NCBI GenBank assembly: GCA_036971475.1
Contig: JBAIZL010000376.1
Location: 7,022,501 to 7,086,500, forward strand
DNA: 64,000 bases
Direction of reading: 5' to 3'
Origin: Prosapia bicincta
Lineage: Eukaryota > Arthropoda > Insecta > Hemiptera > Cercopidae
Shown here: positions 33,120 through 44,113 of the stretch, in pieces
Numbering within the stretch: the first letter of the stretch is position 1
Layout: each line of letters starts with the position of its first letter
Program-made: the position numbers and the translations under genes
The notes under the pieces: generated by a model
Seen by the model: only the letters and a program-made list of their open reading frames with translations
What the model was told of the DNA's origin: nothing
Databases searched by the model: none

Positions 33120-35826
33120 TGTGATAGTATATCGTCAATAAAATAGGAAACCTATATTTGTCCATAAAGGGTTCGTTTTTTAGTTTAAGAATGTCTAGAG
33201 CATGATTTAAGTAAAACCAAAGTATTAATAATATATTTGATTTACATTTATCCTCCTCAGGTATAAAGCTTTAAACATAAAGTTTTAATATATCCTTAAA
33301 TTACAGTAATCACAATCAATGCGATACTCAAACTGTGTGGTTTGAGATCATCCATGCTATACAAAAGTATAAATAAATAGTAAACAATTGCGTAATCGTA
33401 AGAATGGTGATACAAATTCTCTCAAACCACAAAAAACATATGCAAATAATTTATACGTATTCGAACTGAAGATGAAAAGGTAAAGATATATGTTGGTACT
33501 ACTCCAAAAAGTAACGACAAGAGAACTACTTTTCATTTAGCTTTTTCACGAGCGGATGTCGCACATGGAGACCTGCCTTTTGGTCAAAATAATAAGGTCG
33601 TAGTCAATAAGTTTTTATAAGATCTAACTTACAAGAAACCAAAAAGTCATTATTCTATAATAGTTTGTACATTGTCTTAATTTTCAATTTATTACTCCAG
33701 TAAAGTATTAACTCAATATTTCCTCAAAGGACAGATAAAAGTGCACAATAAATCATTGTTTACAGTCAGACTTAACAATAGCGAAATATAAACAAGATTA
33801 CTAAGATAACTAATCAAATGGCGTATTAATGGTAAAGAAAAAACTGGAAAAAGAACACTCAGTGAACAATATCACAAAAAAGCAGTTGAGTTACATAAAG
33901 CTTTAATGTTTGTATACAAATGTCTTGATGTAGTTGGCATTTATTTTTAGAGTTTTCTTCGTATCTTGACGTTTAATTACAGAATTGTTCTCCAGCTAAG
34001 CAAGGGTGATATTTCCAAACCCAACTTTAAACTTACGTTAAACAGGAAATTTTAATTTAAATTCATACAAGGAGACATAATATTTTTACTAATGAATGTT
34101 GATAACGTTTTCATTTATTTTGAGCTTTCATTTATTCCAAAGCCAATTACCTTTTCTTGTTGCGAGTCTTGTATATAGCTCGTTAATTAATTTCCCAAGT
34201 AATTTGTGTAGTTAAGATTGTTTATCTTCTACCGCATAGGTCTATAACTTATATTTATAAGGTTAAACTATTTTTAATGTAAGTACGTCATTTCACATTG
34301 CTGTAATTGTTTGTAGATTTTATAAAAAAGGGCAACGTTTTAATATTTTATCTAACAATTTTTTCAACAAAATATTTTCTCTGAAATTCCTTTTTTCTAA
34401 TTCCTTCGAAATATAAAAACTAGTCTTAAATTTTCTGAAGATGTCTATATGTCCATGCTAGTATTACATTAATAAAATTATTTAAAGATAACTTTTAATT
34501 TAATTTATTCTTCATATAAATTAAATTAAATAATAACATTTAAAGACTCTGACTAGTATCCAAGTTTTACCCAGTAGCCTATCTTTATATTATTTGTTAC
34601 ACAGCTTACGTAAACTATATTTTTTGCGTTGAATGCTGATAAAAACATAAAATATTGTAAAGTAGGAATGTAAAGGTTAAAAGAGTTACTTCTATTTAAA
34701 AAGTAAAATTAAATTTAATATTACCCAGAGTATACTCATGTACATAAGGCCTGACCATAATATTCATTGTTACCAGGGAAATTGATATATTCTGCTTTAG
34801 TTTAATTGCAATAAAGTCTCTAATATCTTAAGTCCAATTATTACGTCTCATGCATCTACACTTTATTTGTCATCGCAATATATATCGTAAATCAGTCAAT
34901 CATATTACACATTATTGTTGAATTATATTATAGCACTTTCATTAATTTGGTGTAGCAATCCCAATGTGATATTGCTAACTAACATGTTAACAAAATAGAA
35001 ATTATCTATTTTAACGAATTCGTAATTGCTTCTGTGACTGTACCATCGTTTCTTCTAGTAAGATGTATTCACTTTTCAGTACAGAAATATTTCAATAATA
35101 TTGAAAATAAATAAAACTTTCTTGCAACCAGCTTTTTATTAGTTAGCGAAGTAATTATCTAATTAGCTTTCTTCTTTTATGTTTGTGTGTTAAGCTTGGC
35201 AGATCAAAGCATCCTTATTAAATGAGAAACCAGCTAAATAACAGGACTAAATTGTAATTGAATGAAATCTAATTGGTTGTAAATAGCGTCTGTATACACC
35301 ATCGCTCTCTTTCACACCATGCGTTAACGTCTACCAACAATCTAATATGAGGTCTAAATTTGTATAATATAACTCTTATGGGTTATAATTATAAAGTTGT
35401 AAATCGTTTTTCTTGATTGAAATAAAAATCAATCTCATTGCCACGTTTACAAAAATCCGTATAGAGTGGTAAATATAATAATACACTAATAGATTATAAA
35501 TTTTTTAGTTGGATATTAGAATATTTACATTGGAATATCAACATTGTAAATAATAGTATTTTTTAATCAATAAATTAAATTGCCTGTTTATATTAACTAA
35601 ACATATTCTGCAAATTATTAAAATAATGACCTGCTAAACGTAGTCTATGTAGTAATCAATAAAATTAATAAAACTTAAACAAACCTATTGAAACTACTTT
35701 TTTCTATTGCACTGATCAATGATCACGTGTATCTCACAACGTTATAATTTATATTGAAATACTATTTTTGTAAACATTTTCTTCTTTAACAGTTTTGGTT
35801 ACTTTTATATCTGAGTACAATTAATC
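32460..35826. other. Flank between BEL/Pao and element B
   Basis: No gene is supported. (TA)-rich microsatellites occupy about 32662-32777 and 33000-33115. A fold-back of about 24 bp arms (AAATTAAAAATATTTCAAAAAC at 32781 and its inverse ending near 32951) encloses CAGTACCAGCATCTTCAGG. That core is the inverse of the CCTGA.GATG.TGGTACTG motif seen elsewhere. Confidence 0.55.
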
Positions 35827-35832
35827 ACAATA
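35827..35832. other. Left target-site duplication of element B (ACAATA)
   Basis: ACAATA directly precedes AGTAGAGACG and is repeated at 57189-57194 after the mirrored end. Confidence 0.88.
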
Positions 35833-36048
35833 AGTAGAGACGGGGTACCTTTATCCCCCCAATGAGAGAGCCGTATTTGTTACCCCCCCCCACCTCCTAA
35901 GCCCCGCCCCTAGTCGTTGATTGGTGGATGCCGGCGGCGTGGCCCCGCCCCTAGTCGTTGATTGGTGGATGCCGGCGGCGTGGGATCGGGAGGGCCATCT
36001 TGTTCTGGTGTTGACGTAATTTTTTGAAGAGGAAAAAATATAAATGTG

Positions 36049-36118
36049 TATTGGGGACTCGAACCGTGGACGTTTGGTTTGCTGGCGTGTGACGCTAGCG
36101 ACTGAGCTACCATGTAGT
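36049..36118 (-). other. tRNA-like sequence in left terminal repeat (Pol III box A and B)
   Basis: Minus-strand TAGCTCAGTCG fits the A box and GGTTCGAGTCC is a perfect B box, with tRNA-like spacing. Acceptor and anticodon stems do not pair, so this is not a functional tRNA. It may be a SINE head or a captured Pol III promoter. Confidence 0.5.
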
Positions 36119-36699
36119 CAGTTGTGTGTTGTGGTTAGATGGGGGTACAAGTATGTCGTGAGTGTTGTTAGTTGTTTGGTTGTATGAAATAAGAGTAAAA
36201 CGTGTATTTGTATAAAAATAAATTTATTGTGTTAAAAATATGAATATAAATACGGGATTATACAGATACGTAAATAAAATAAAAATCTGACAATATGAAG
36301 ACTAGAATAAAACTCAATATTACATATTACAAATATAATATAATTAAAATCTAACAAAAATTGCATGATAAAAATAAATATAAATACAAATACGAGTAAT
36401 ATATAACACGCACACCAACAGTCACACAAACATAATTTTAGAAAATATAATACGCACACAATATAATATAATTAAAATATAAAAATAATAAAATAATAAA
36501 ACTAAATATAAATACAAATACGAGTAATATAATATAATTAAAACATAACAATAATAAAAGTAGGCAGTTGTGTTGTAGTGTTAAATGCGAGTACAAGAAG
36601 GTCTTTTTGCTCTGGTGCTCTGACACACAGAATCTTCACTATTAGAATCGCTTCACGTTCGATTCTATGTGTATATTGTCCAGCATCCGTTGTTAACTG

Positions 36700-37330
36700 T
36701 CCATGTTGAAGTACTTCGAGGGCCTTCTTGTTCTGGTAGGCATGTTGAAAAATATGTTGTAATGGTTCCGTTGATAGTAATTGTAGATGTCCATGGTGAA
36801 GGACTTCGAGGGCCTTCTTGTTCTGGTAGGCATGTTGGTATTGATAGTAATTGTGACGTATATGTAAAGTCTATGGTGAAGGACTTCGAGGGCCTTCTTG
36901 TTCTGGTGGGCATGCTGGTATTGATAGTAATTGTGACGTAGATGTAAAGTCCATGGTGAAGGACTTCGAGGGTCTTCTTGTTCTGGTAAGCATGTTGGTA
37001 GTGGGAAAATATTTAGTAATGGTTCCGTTGTTAGTAATTGTAGATGTGCATGTTGAAGGACTTCGAGGGCCTTCATGTTCTGGTAGACATGTTGGTATTG
37101 ATAGTAATTGTGACGTAGATGTAAAGTCTATGGTGAAGGACTTCGAGGGCCTTCTTGTTCTGGTGGGCATGCTGGTATTGATAGTAATTGTGACGTAGAT
37201 GTAAAGTCCATGGTGAAGGGACTTCGAGGGTCTTCTTGTTCTGGTAAGCATGTTGGTAGTGGGAAAATATTTAGTAATGGTTCCGGTGTTAGTAATTGTA
37301 GATGTGCATGTTGAAGGACTTCGAGGGCCT
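36700..37330 (+). repeat. Tandem array in left terminal repeat (about 8 units)
   Basis: Units of roughly 78-98 bp share CTTCGAGGGCCTTCTTGTTC and TGGTA.GCATG. They alternate between forms carrying GATAGTAATTGTGACGT and GTTAGTAATTGTAGATGT. ORFs across the array on both strands are by-products of the repeat. The right arm has six units. Confidence 0.9.
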
Positions 37331-37383
37331 TCTTGTTAGAGTATTCGTTAATCAAGTCAGCTCCCCCCGTGGGATGAACTCTA

Positions 37384-37822
37384 ATAGTTCGCCCCCCAGT
37401 GAAAACAGCTCCAGCCACGCTGTAATCAGTGGTGACCACTCCATTAATATATGTCACCCCCTTGAAAATAAATTTACCGTCGTATTTCCATTATCACCAT
37501 GTCTTACCGACATTTGTCCAACTCCAGAAGAATCTTTCACTATAGCAGTATCGTTTCGGAAAAAAGTAGTCTTTTTTATACCGTCATCAAAATCAACTTG
37601 AACAGATGAACGGTTGTTACGAGCACAGATAATACAGTATTCTTTATTCAACGCCAACGACTTTAAAGGCACCAAAATACGCTCGTAAACCGGAACCGCT
37701 CAAGCCAGCTCCCCGTGGGATGAACTCTAATAGTTCGTCCCAGTGAAAACAGCTCCAGCCACGCTGTAATCAGTGGTGACCACTCCATTAAAATATGTCA
37801 CCCCCTTGAAAATAAATACGAT
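37384..37822 (-). pseudogene. Subterminal duplicate of the OB-fold-like gene region, decayed
   Basis: About 37454-37690 (minus) is a diverged copy of the gene at 37823-38143, with shared SLKSLALNKEY, QVDFDD and KKTTFF but several indels. The blocks near 37384-37450 and 37705-37800 are direct duplicates of each other. Both resemble, in inverse orientation, 55184-55245 and 55532-55592 by the right end, so they are diverged inner parts of the terminal repeat. Confidence 0.6.
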
Positions 37823-38143
37823 TTACGGCCGTATTTCCATTATCACCGTCTTACCGACATGACGTGTAATGACAAATTTGCATTTCTCCAACTCCGGAAG
37901 ATCGGAATCTTTCACTATAGCGGTATACCGTTTCGGAAAAAAAGTAGTCTTTTTTAAATCGTCGTCATCAAAGTCAACCTGAATAGACGAGCCATGAACG
38001 GTTGTTACGAGATTCGCACAGATAATGCCGTATTCTTTATTCAACGCCAACGACTTTAACGACACCAAAATTCGCTCGTAAACCGGAACCGCATTGAACC
38101 GGTTAACTGTCGAATTTTTGGAGAGCTGACTTGCAGTATTCAT
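37823..38143 (-). CDS. Small protein, possible OB-fold nucleic-acid binder (106 aa)
   Basis: The chosen start is ATG 38143; an upstream TTG would add a false hydrophobic leader from the untranslated region. The protein is one compact domain: SLKSLALNKEYGIICA, then TTVHGSSIQVDFDDDD, KKTTFFPKRYTAIV, and a C-terminal strand. The pattern 'level Y-x-I, G-x-x-I-x-V, FFPKRY' resembles small proteins I associate with arthropod Polinton-type elements, where an OB-fold, single-strand-binding role is plausible but unproven. It diverges from polymerase B and has its own TATA and TCAGT initiator. It may assist DNA replication. Confidence 0.5.
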   Translation of the reverse strand: MNTASQLSKNSTVNRFNAVPVYERILVSLKSLALNKEYGIICANLVTTVHGSSIQVDFDDDDLKKTTFFPKRYTAIVKDSDLPELEKCKFVITRHVGKTVIMEIRP

Positions 38144-38194
38144 AATTAAGATAAAACACACACACAACGCACCTAACTGCAAAGCGCTGAAGAC

Positions 38195-38230
38195 TGATGC
38201 TCTCTGTATGTTGGTACCGGCTTATATACT
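38195..38230 (-). promoter_or_regulatory. Promoter of the minus-strand gene
   Basis: The minus strand shows AGTATATAAG (38221-38230 region) and, about 30 bp downstream, GCATCAGTCTTC containing an arthropod TCAGT initiator. Position and orientation fit the gene at 37823-38143. Confidence 0.6.
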
Positions 38231-38299
38231 ATGCAACTCCCCACGCGTCCTTTGTGTAGTTCCCATGACGTAGTTGCCCAAAGCGGCTGTGTCACGCAA

Positions 38300-38660
38300 C
38301 GGAAAGTTTAGAAATCATTGACCTTTTCCCACACTCGAGGTTGTGCCGTGTGAAATCGTTGAACTTTCACTCCCACTCGCGGTCGTGCAGTGAAAGGATT
38401 AGAAATCGCTGGCCTATGTCTCCCACTCTAAACAGGTTGCTATATAAACCCGTATATTACAGGTAGGACAGTGTACTCCGGTCTCATTCAGACTGCAAAG
38501 AGGTAAGTGTGATTGTTATCCTATCTCTGTTTCTAATAAACAGTTAGCTATATAACAGTTAGCACAGTATACTCGGGTCTCATTCTGACTGCAAAGAGGT
38601 AAGTGTGATTGTTATCCTATCTCTGTTTCTAATTTGACTTCTTAAAATAAAACCTATATT
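38300..38660 (+). promoter_or_regulatory. Duplicated promoter and leader of polymerase B
   Basis: About 38305-38430 holds three related blocks (AGAAATC.TTGACC / CCCACTC.. / GTGCAGTGAAAGG). TATATAAA lies at 38441-38448. A leader with GCAAAGAG|GTAAGT (donor at 38503) follows. TATA (38549-38556), leader and donor (38599) are then repeated with a 96-bp period. Either promoter could start the polymerase transcript, with a leader intron possible. ATG is at 38661. Confidence 0.6.
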
Positions 38661-41600
38661 ATGGCCGTGTATATTTTTTCTAATGTGCAAACCTATGTAA
38701 AGAAATTCCGTTTATACGGGAATAAAATTGTTTTTAAATTCAATACACCCCCTGAAGGTGTAGGAGAGATTGAATGGGTTAGACAGGGACTTCAAGAGTT
38801 GGTTGAATCTGTGACTAGGGGTACAACAGACGAAGATCGACTTGGTTTTACTATGACTAGCATAAACTTTAAGAATCGTACACCTGGGTACGTAGCCTTC
38901 CGACCTGCTTCGGAAATAACGTCAGACACGCTTTGGAGCGTTTTTGGCGGAATAGTCCAGAGTAACGCTGAGGGATTTATGTCAGGTGATACCTTCCAGG
39001 TATCGTGTACCAAGGTTAGAGTACCTGTAGGCCGGGGTCGACGTAGGCGTGGGATTTACAATAACTTTGACGAAGAGTGTCAAAGCAGAACGGGAATCGT
39101 TGTAATTAAAAATAAAGATGCTTTGTGCTTGCCTTGTGCTCTTGTGGTTGGCATTGCTCGGGCGCAAAATGACAAAGAATATAAAGCTATAATACAGAAC
39201 AAAGGTAAACGTCAGACCGTTAGGGCACAGCAACTAATGGCTGACGCTAATGTAGAAATTACCGAGTCAGGTGCCGGTGTGAATGAGTTACAAGCGTTTC
39301 AAAATCATTTGACAGAATATAAAATCACGGTGTACAGTTACGGTAGTAGAGGTAGGCATGTGTTATTTGAAGGTAATGTGAACAATCCCAAGTATAAAAT
39401 AAATTTGCTATTTCACAAGTCCCATTTTAATGTGATTACCAGTTTAACTGGCGCGTTTGCGTGTCAATTCTACTGTGAAGCATGTCGAACACCGTACAAC
39501 ACTTTAGGCAAACACAGATGTTCAGCTATCTGTTATTCTTGTAAACGGTCTCCGCCGTGTGTGCTAGACGACAACGGAGGTATTCAATGCGGTGACTGTA
39601 ACCGTCACTTTATGAACCAGCAATGTTACAACACACATTCCGTAAGCGTTTGCAAGTATATTAGAAAATGTTTAATGTGTGAGAAGGTAATATTTACTCT
39701 AGATCGTAAAACCACACATCAGTGTGGAGAGGTTTATTGTAAAATGTGCTTAGAGTACAAACCGGCTAACCATCGTTGTTACATGAAAATCAATACCCAA
39801 ACGCCTCAAGTTAAAGATTTCGTGTTTCTTTTTTTCGATCTGGAAACGCGTCAAGACGAAGTCCTTGATAGCGCTCACGTTCACCGGGTAAATTTATGCA
39901 TTTCTCAACAGTACTGTTGGAAATGCATAAATGGCGAACGCTGTCGTAATTGTACGCCACGAACTCGTGTTTTTAAAGAGAGTCCAGTTGACGGGTTCAT
40001 AGCCTACATAATGGATGTGCGTAAAACGTTTAAAAAGGTGTGCGTTATCGCTCATAATGGACAGGCATTTGATTTTCAATTCCTTTTGAAATACGTTCTG
40101 GAAGAAACTCAGTTTACACCTGAATTGATAATGCGTGGAACTAGGATTATTCTGATGGAGATCGATAACGTAAAGTTTATCGATTCTCTAAACTATATGC
40201 CAATGGCATTGTCTAAACTCCCTGAAGCGTTCGACCTACCTCCCGAAAAAAAGAAAGGTTACTTTCCTCACCTTTTCAACACAGTGGCCAATGAAAATTA
40301 TGTAGGTCCTATTCCTGGAAAGGAATACTACTGTCCTGACTCAATGTTCGAAAAGAACAATACAAAATTCTTACAGTGGTACGATGAACAAGTCTCCAAC
40401 GGTTATTTGTTCAATTTTCAAACGGAAATATTCTAATATTGCCTCTCTGATGTTGATATATTAGCTCAAGCCTGTATAAAGTTTCGTGCTTCGTTCTTGC
40501 AGGAATGCAATGTAGATCCGTTTCTCGAGGCCGTCACTATTGCTAGCGCGTGTAGCCTAGCGTTCAGAAGAAATTTTCTCAAGCCAAACACAATAGGCAT
40601 ACTGCCAAAGAATGGGTACAGGCGCGTCGATAATCAATCCGCCATCGCTCTACAGTGGCTCGCATGGATCGAAGACCAGAACGGCTATCGACTGGAGCAT
40701 GCCGGTAGAGGTCGTGAAATTAAAGTAGACGGTATAAAGGTCGACGGACTATGTGACCGAACGAAGACCGTATATGAATTTCACGGCTGTTACTGGCACG
40801 GATGTCCAAACTGTTACACATTTGGGCGTGATTCACCTCTAATCGACGACCCGTCAGACACTCATAGTGCACGACTGACCAGGACTAAAGCTAAGATGGC
40901 TAAATTGTCCCGTCATTATAATGTTGTCGAGATGTGGGAGTGTGAATTTTATAAGAATAAAAAATTAAACAAAACTATGGCATACCTTGATTCCCACCCT
41001 CTAACGCACCTCACACCACTAAACCCTCGAGACGCGTTTTTCGGCGGTCGTACGGGGAATGTAAAATCGTACCATATGTGTCAGGAGAACGAGAAAATTC
41101 GGTACATTGATGTTTGCTCCTTGTACCCCTGGGTGTGTAAGTACCGCGAATATCCGATAGGACATCCGATAATACACGTCGGTAATAATGAGTGTAGAGC
41201 AGTCGGAATGTCTGCTGACGGCCTCCTGAAATGTACGGTCCTACCTCCTCGGGATCTGTATCATCCAGTGCTGCCGGTCAGGATGAACGATAAATTGATG
41301 TTCATCCTATGCCGCACATGTGGCGAGAACCTTATACCTGGAGACTGTACTCACTCTCTTGACGAACGGGCGTTGACAGGAACATGGACTATGGATGAGA
41401 TACGCAAAGCTGTGCAGAAAGGTTACGTGATATTGGAAATGTATGAGCTCTGGCAATACGAAATGGCTTCATTTGACAAAGGGAACGGACTGTTTACCGA
41501 CTATATTAATACATTTTTAAAAATAAAGCAGGAGGCTTCAGGTTACCCAGAATGGTGTCGTTCTGAACAAGACAAAATAGACTATGTCCAAAGCTATTTC

Positions 41601-42413
41601 GACAACGAAGGGGTTAGACTTGACCCGTTGAAAATTGAAAAAAATCCTGGTGCCAGGTCGTTGGCTAAACTAATGTTAAACTCCTTTTGGGGTAAGTTTG
41701 GACAACGTGAAAACCAGGCAAAGACTACAATAGTAAGAGAGCCTAATGAACTGTTCAACTTGTTAACGTCGCCGTCAATTGATGTAATCAATATACAAGA
41801 GGTTAACCAGGACGTTGTCGTAGTGAACTGGTGCTACACTGACAACGTCTGTGATGTACTACCAACAGTAAATGTCGTTCTCGCTGCATTCACTACAGCC
41901 CATGCTCGTCTTAAGCTTTATGACTATTTGGACGTGTTGGGATCACAGGTCCTCTATTACGACACAGATAGTGTCATTTATCTCCACAAAGACGGTACGC
42001 ACGCTATATCGACAGGAGACTACTTGGGGCAGATGACAGACGAACTGGCTGACTATGGTCCTTCTGCATACATTACAGAATTTGTTTCGGGAGGTCCGAA
42101 AACGTACGGCTACAAGGTAATGTCTCCGGAAAATGACAAAACCGTTACAGTTTGCAAAATTAAAGGACTGACTTTAAATCTCCGCACCTCAGGTTATTTA
42201 AATTTCGATTCTTAAAAGAAACTAGTATTGAATGAACAAACAGAGGAGGATAGCATAATGGTCGATGAATCGCGTATACGTCGCAGAAAGGATCATGGTG
42301 TTGTTACTGTGTGTGAAACAAAAATGTTCAGAGCCACAGGTGCGAAAAGAAAACGTAACGGGGATTTTGATACGCTACCTTATGGGTACTGTAAGGTTCC
42401 ACGCCTAGAATGA
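38661..42413 (+). pseudogene. Protein-primed DNA polymerase B, interrupted by in-frame stops
   Basis: The polymerase spans about 1250 codons in one frame. The N-terminal ~250 residues include DALCLPCALVVG, an OTU-like Cys block. A cysteine-rich zone (about 268-375) may bind zinc. The exonuclease domain shows FDLETR (about 391) and AHNGQAFDF (about 463). A TAA at 40434-40436 interrupts just before the third exonuclease motif. The polymerase domain follows: motif A YIDVCSLYP, motif B LMLNSFWGKFGQ and motif C YYDTDS, all intact. A second TAA at 42213-42215 cuts off a final segment ending LPYGY. This enzyme would replicate the element using a protein primer. The downstream part has no ATG near its beginning, so a separate product is unlikely. 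Confidence 0.92.
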
Positions 42414-42788
42414 TTCCCATCATCCTGAACGGTGTTGTGAAATCAAGTCGTTCCATTTTAGTTTTTGTATGACCTATGCTGTGTGGAGATCCTAGGCTGA
42501 ATGAATGGGCCCTCTGTCACGGTCTAATCGCCTATAAGGTTGTGTGAATGGATAAGTGTTGTAGCAACAAAAGAGCATAGCTTCTGTTTTGACAGATTGT
42601 GTGTGTTTGTATTGAATAAAATACCTTTTTGCAAAAGGTATAAAATATTTGTTGCACGAGTGTGTGTGTGATACCTAGGTTGAATGGTCCTCTGTCTCGA
42701 CTTAATCGTCTATAAGACTGAATGTGTGTGTGGATGGGATTAAAAGTAAAATTGAACGACAAAAACTGATCGCCTGGGAGGATAGGCC
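42414..42788. other. Spacer between polymerase and integrase with a diverged duplication
   Basis: Two related blocks (about 42488-42555 and 42668-42740) share CCTAGG.TGAATG, CCTCTGTC.CG, TAATCG.CTATAA and GTGTG. They probably hold promoter elements for integrase. No ORF of note is present. Confidence 0.45.
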
Positions 42789-43853
42789 TTGGAATGCTTC
42801 ACATTCCCGGGGAAGCTTCCAAAAAACAAGAACGACTTCGGACTGTACCTCTTGGGTGTTGATGGAAACCTAGTCAGTTGGTTTAAAAGTACCAAAAGTA
42901 AAATCAAGGTGGTCAGTTTTGAAATGAACGTTAGACGTGCTATTGCTAACGAGCTTCATAAGCCGGCTCGTAGAAATTTTAAAACACGTAGTGTTACTTT
43001 GAAAGGTGTAAACGATCTTTATCAAGCTGATTTAGTTGAGATGATTCCCTATGCAAAGGATAACAAAGGCTATAAGTATATATTGACTATGATTAACTGT
43101 TTATCAAAATTTGCGTTTGCGGTGCCGATAAAATCTAAAACCGGTTCCGAAGTAGCTTCAGCATTAAAGCCTATACTAGAGAAACACAGTATGAAGCATT
43201 TTCAGACCGATCAGGGTAAAGAATGGTTTAACAAATCTGTTCAAAACTTATTGAAAACCTATAAAATTAATCACTATCACACTTACACCGAGAAAAAAGC
43301 TTCCATCGTAGAAAGGTTAAACAGAACTTTGAAAAGTAAAATGTGGTTAGAATTCACGGCTCGCGTTAGTCATAAATGGACTGATTTTTTAGATGATATT
43401 GTAAAGTCATACAACAAAACCGTACACAGTACTATTGGTATGAAACCGTGTCCGGTGAGAAAAAAACATGAAGCAATGCTGTTGGCTAGAATAAAAGACA
43501 AGGTAAATAGTCGTACTATACCTCAATCGCGATCATTCCAGGTAGACGATAGAGTTAGAATATCCAAATACAAAAAAGTTTTTTCGAAAGGATTTTATCC
43601 AAACTGGACGCAAGAAGTATTTACCGTGTTTGCTGTTGTACCGTCCTCACCTAAAACCTACATTTTACAAGATTCGAGAGGTGAAATATTAAAAGGTGGG
43701 TTTTATGCTGAAGAATTAAGTCGAACAAATGTTGGCGACGTTTATTTGGTGGAAAAGGTTTTGCGCCGAAAAGGAGATAAGCTTCTTGTTAAATGGCAAG
43801 GTTTCGATAAAAAGCACAACTCTTGGGTAGATACAAATAAACTTATACTGTGA
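42789..43853 (+). CDS. Polinton integrase with C-terminal chromodomain
   Basis: The retroviral-type DDE core shows YQADLVEM, FQTDQGKEW and SIVERLNRT, with Asp, Asp and Glu in place (about residues 81, 141 and 175). A chromodomain follows at the C terminus: VYLVEKVLRRKGDKLLVKWQGFDKKHNSW. The open frame begins at a TTG; the first ATG is at 42924, just before HKPARRNF, which is where similarity to the family becomes strong. The usual N-terminal zinc-binding portion is not visible, so the gene may be 5'-truncated or spliced. It would insert the element with 6-bp target duplications, and the chromodomain may steer it to marked chromatin. Confidence 0.9.
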   Translation: MECFTFPGKLPKNKNDFGLYLLGVDGNLVSWFKSTKSKIKVVSFEMNVRRAIANELHKPARRNFKTRSVTLKGVNDLYQADLVEMIPYAKDNKGYKYILTMINCLSKFAFAVPIKSKTGSEVASALKPILEKHSMKHFQTDQGKEWFNKSVQNLLKTYKINHYHTYTEKKASIVERLNRTLKSKMWLEFTARVSHKWTDFLDDIVKSYNKTVHSTIGMKPCPVRKKHEAMLLARIKDKVNSRTIPQSRSFQVDDRVRISKYKKVFSKGFYPNWTQEVFTVFAVVPSSPKTYILQDSRGEILKGGFYAEELSRTNVGDVYLVEKVLRRKGDKLLVKWQGFDKKHNSWVDTNKLIL

Positions 43854-44113
43854 AACAATTTACCACAACCGGCCAGCTGCGCCCATCCGGCCATGTGCAA
43901 GCTATGACGTGAATGGAAAAGTACTGGTCGCAATTGCTTTGTCCCAACTGACCTTACACGCATCCGGCCACGAGCATGCGATGACGTCAATGGAAAAGTA
44001 CTAGTTGCAGAGTCAATGTGTCACAATTGCTTTATACTGCAATAGAATATATGTTTCGAAAATAAATATCAGGTTTTTCACACAATTGATTCATTCTGGT
44101 TACGTCTTTCGAG
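43854..44113 (+). promoter_or_regulatory. Putative late-gene promoter with duplicated CRE-like block
   Basis: Two related blocks contain CATCCGGCCA, then TGACGTGA (43904-43911) and TGACGTCA (43982-43989), then ATGGAAAAGTACT and CAATTGCTTT. TGACGTCA is a palindromic ATF/CREB-type site. A TTTATA-like element at about 44032 precedes the packaging ATPase ATG by ~80 bp. It heads the run of overlapping virion genes. Confidence 0.5.

Larger units (their letters stand above)
35833..37383 (+). repeat. Element B terminal inverted repeat, left
   Basis: 1551 bp, inverted copy of 55799-57188. It begins AGTAGAGACGGGGT, has a doubled block with GTCGTTGATTGGTGGATGCC near 35912-35980, a tRNA-like segment, an AT-rich centre and an inner tandem array. 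The 161-bp length difference from the right arm equals two array units. Confidence 0.93.

Noticed and set aside
32604..33165. ORFs made of alternating Tyr-Ile
   Set aside because: Translations of (TA)n microsatellites.
36049..36118. Functional tRNA gene
   Set aside because: A and B boxes are good but acceptor and anticodon stems do not pair.
36665..37457. Overlapping ORFs on both strands rich in PTRTRRPSKS or GLRGPSCSGRHVG repeats
   Set aside because: They follow the tandem DNA units of the terminal repeat in every frame and appear mirrored at 55827-56353; no start context or independent conservation.
37823..38182. Signal peptide on the small minus-strand protein
   Set aside because: It exists only if a TTG in the leader is used; the ATG at 38143 removes it.
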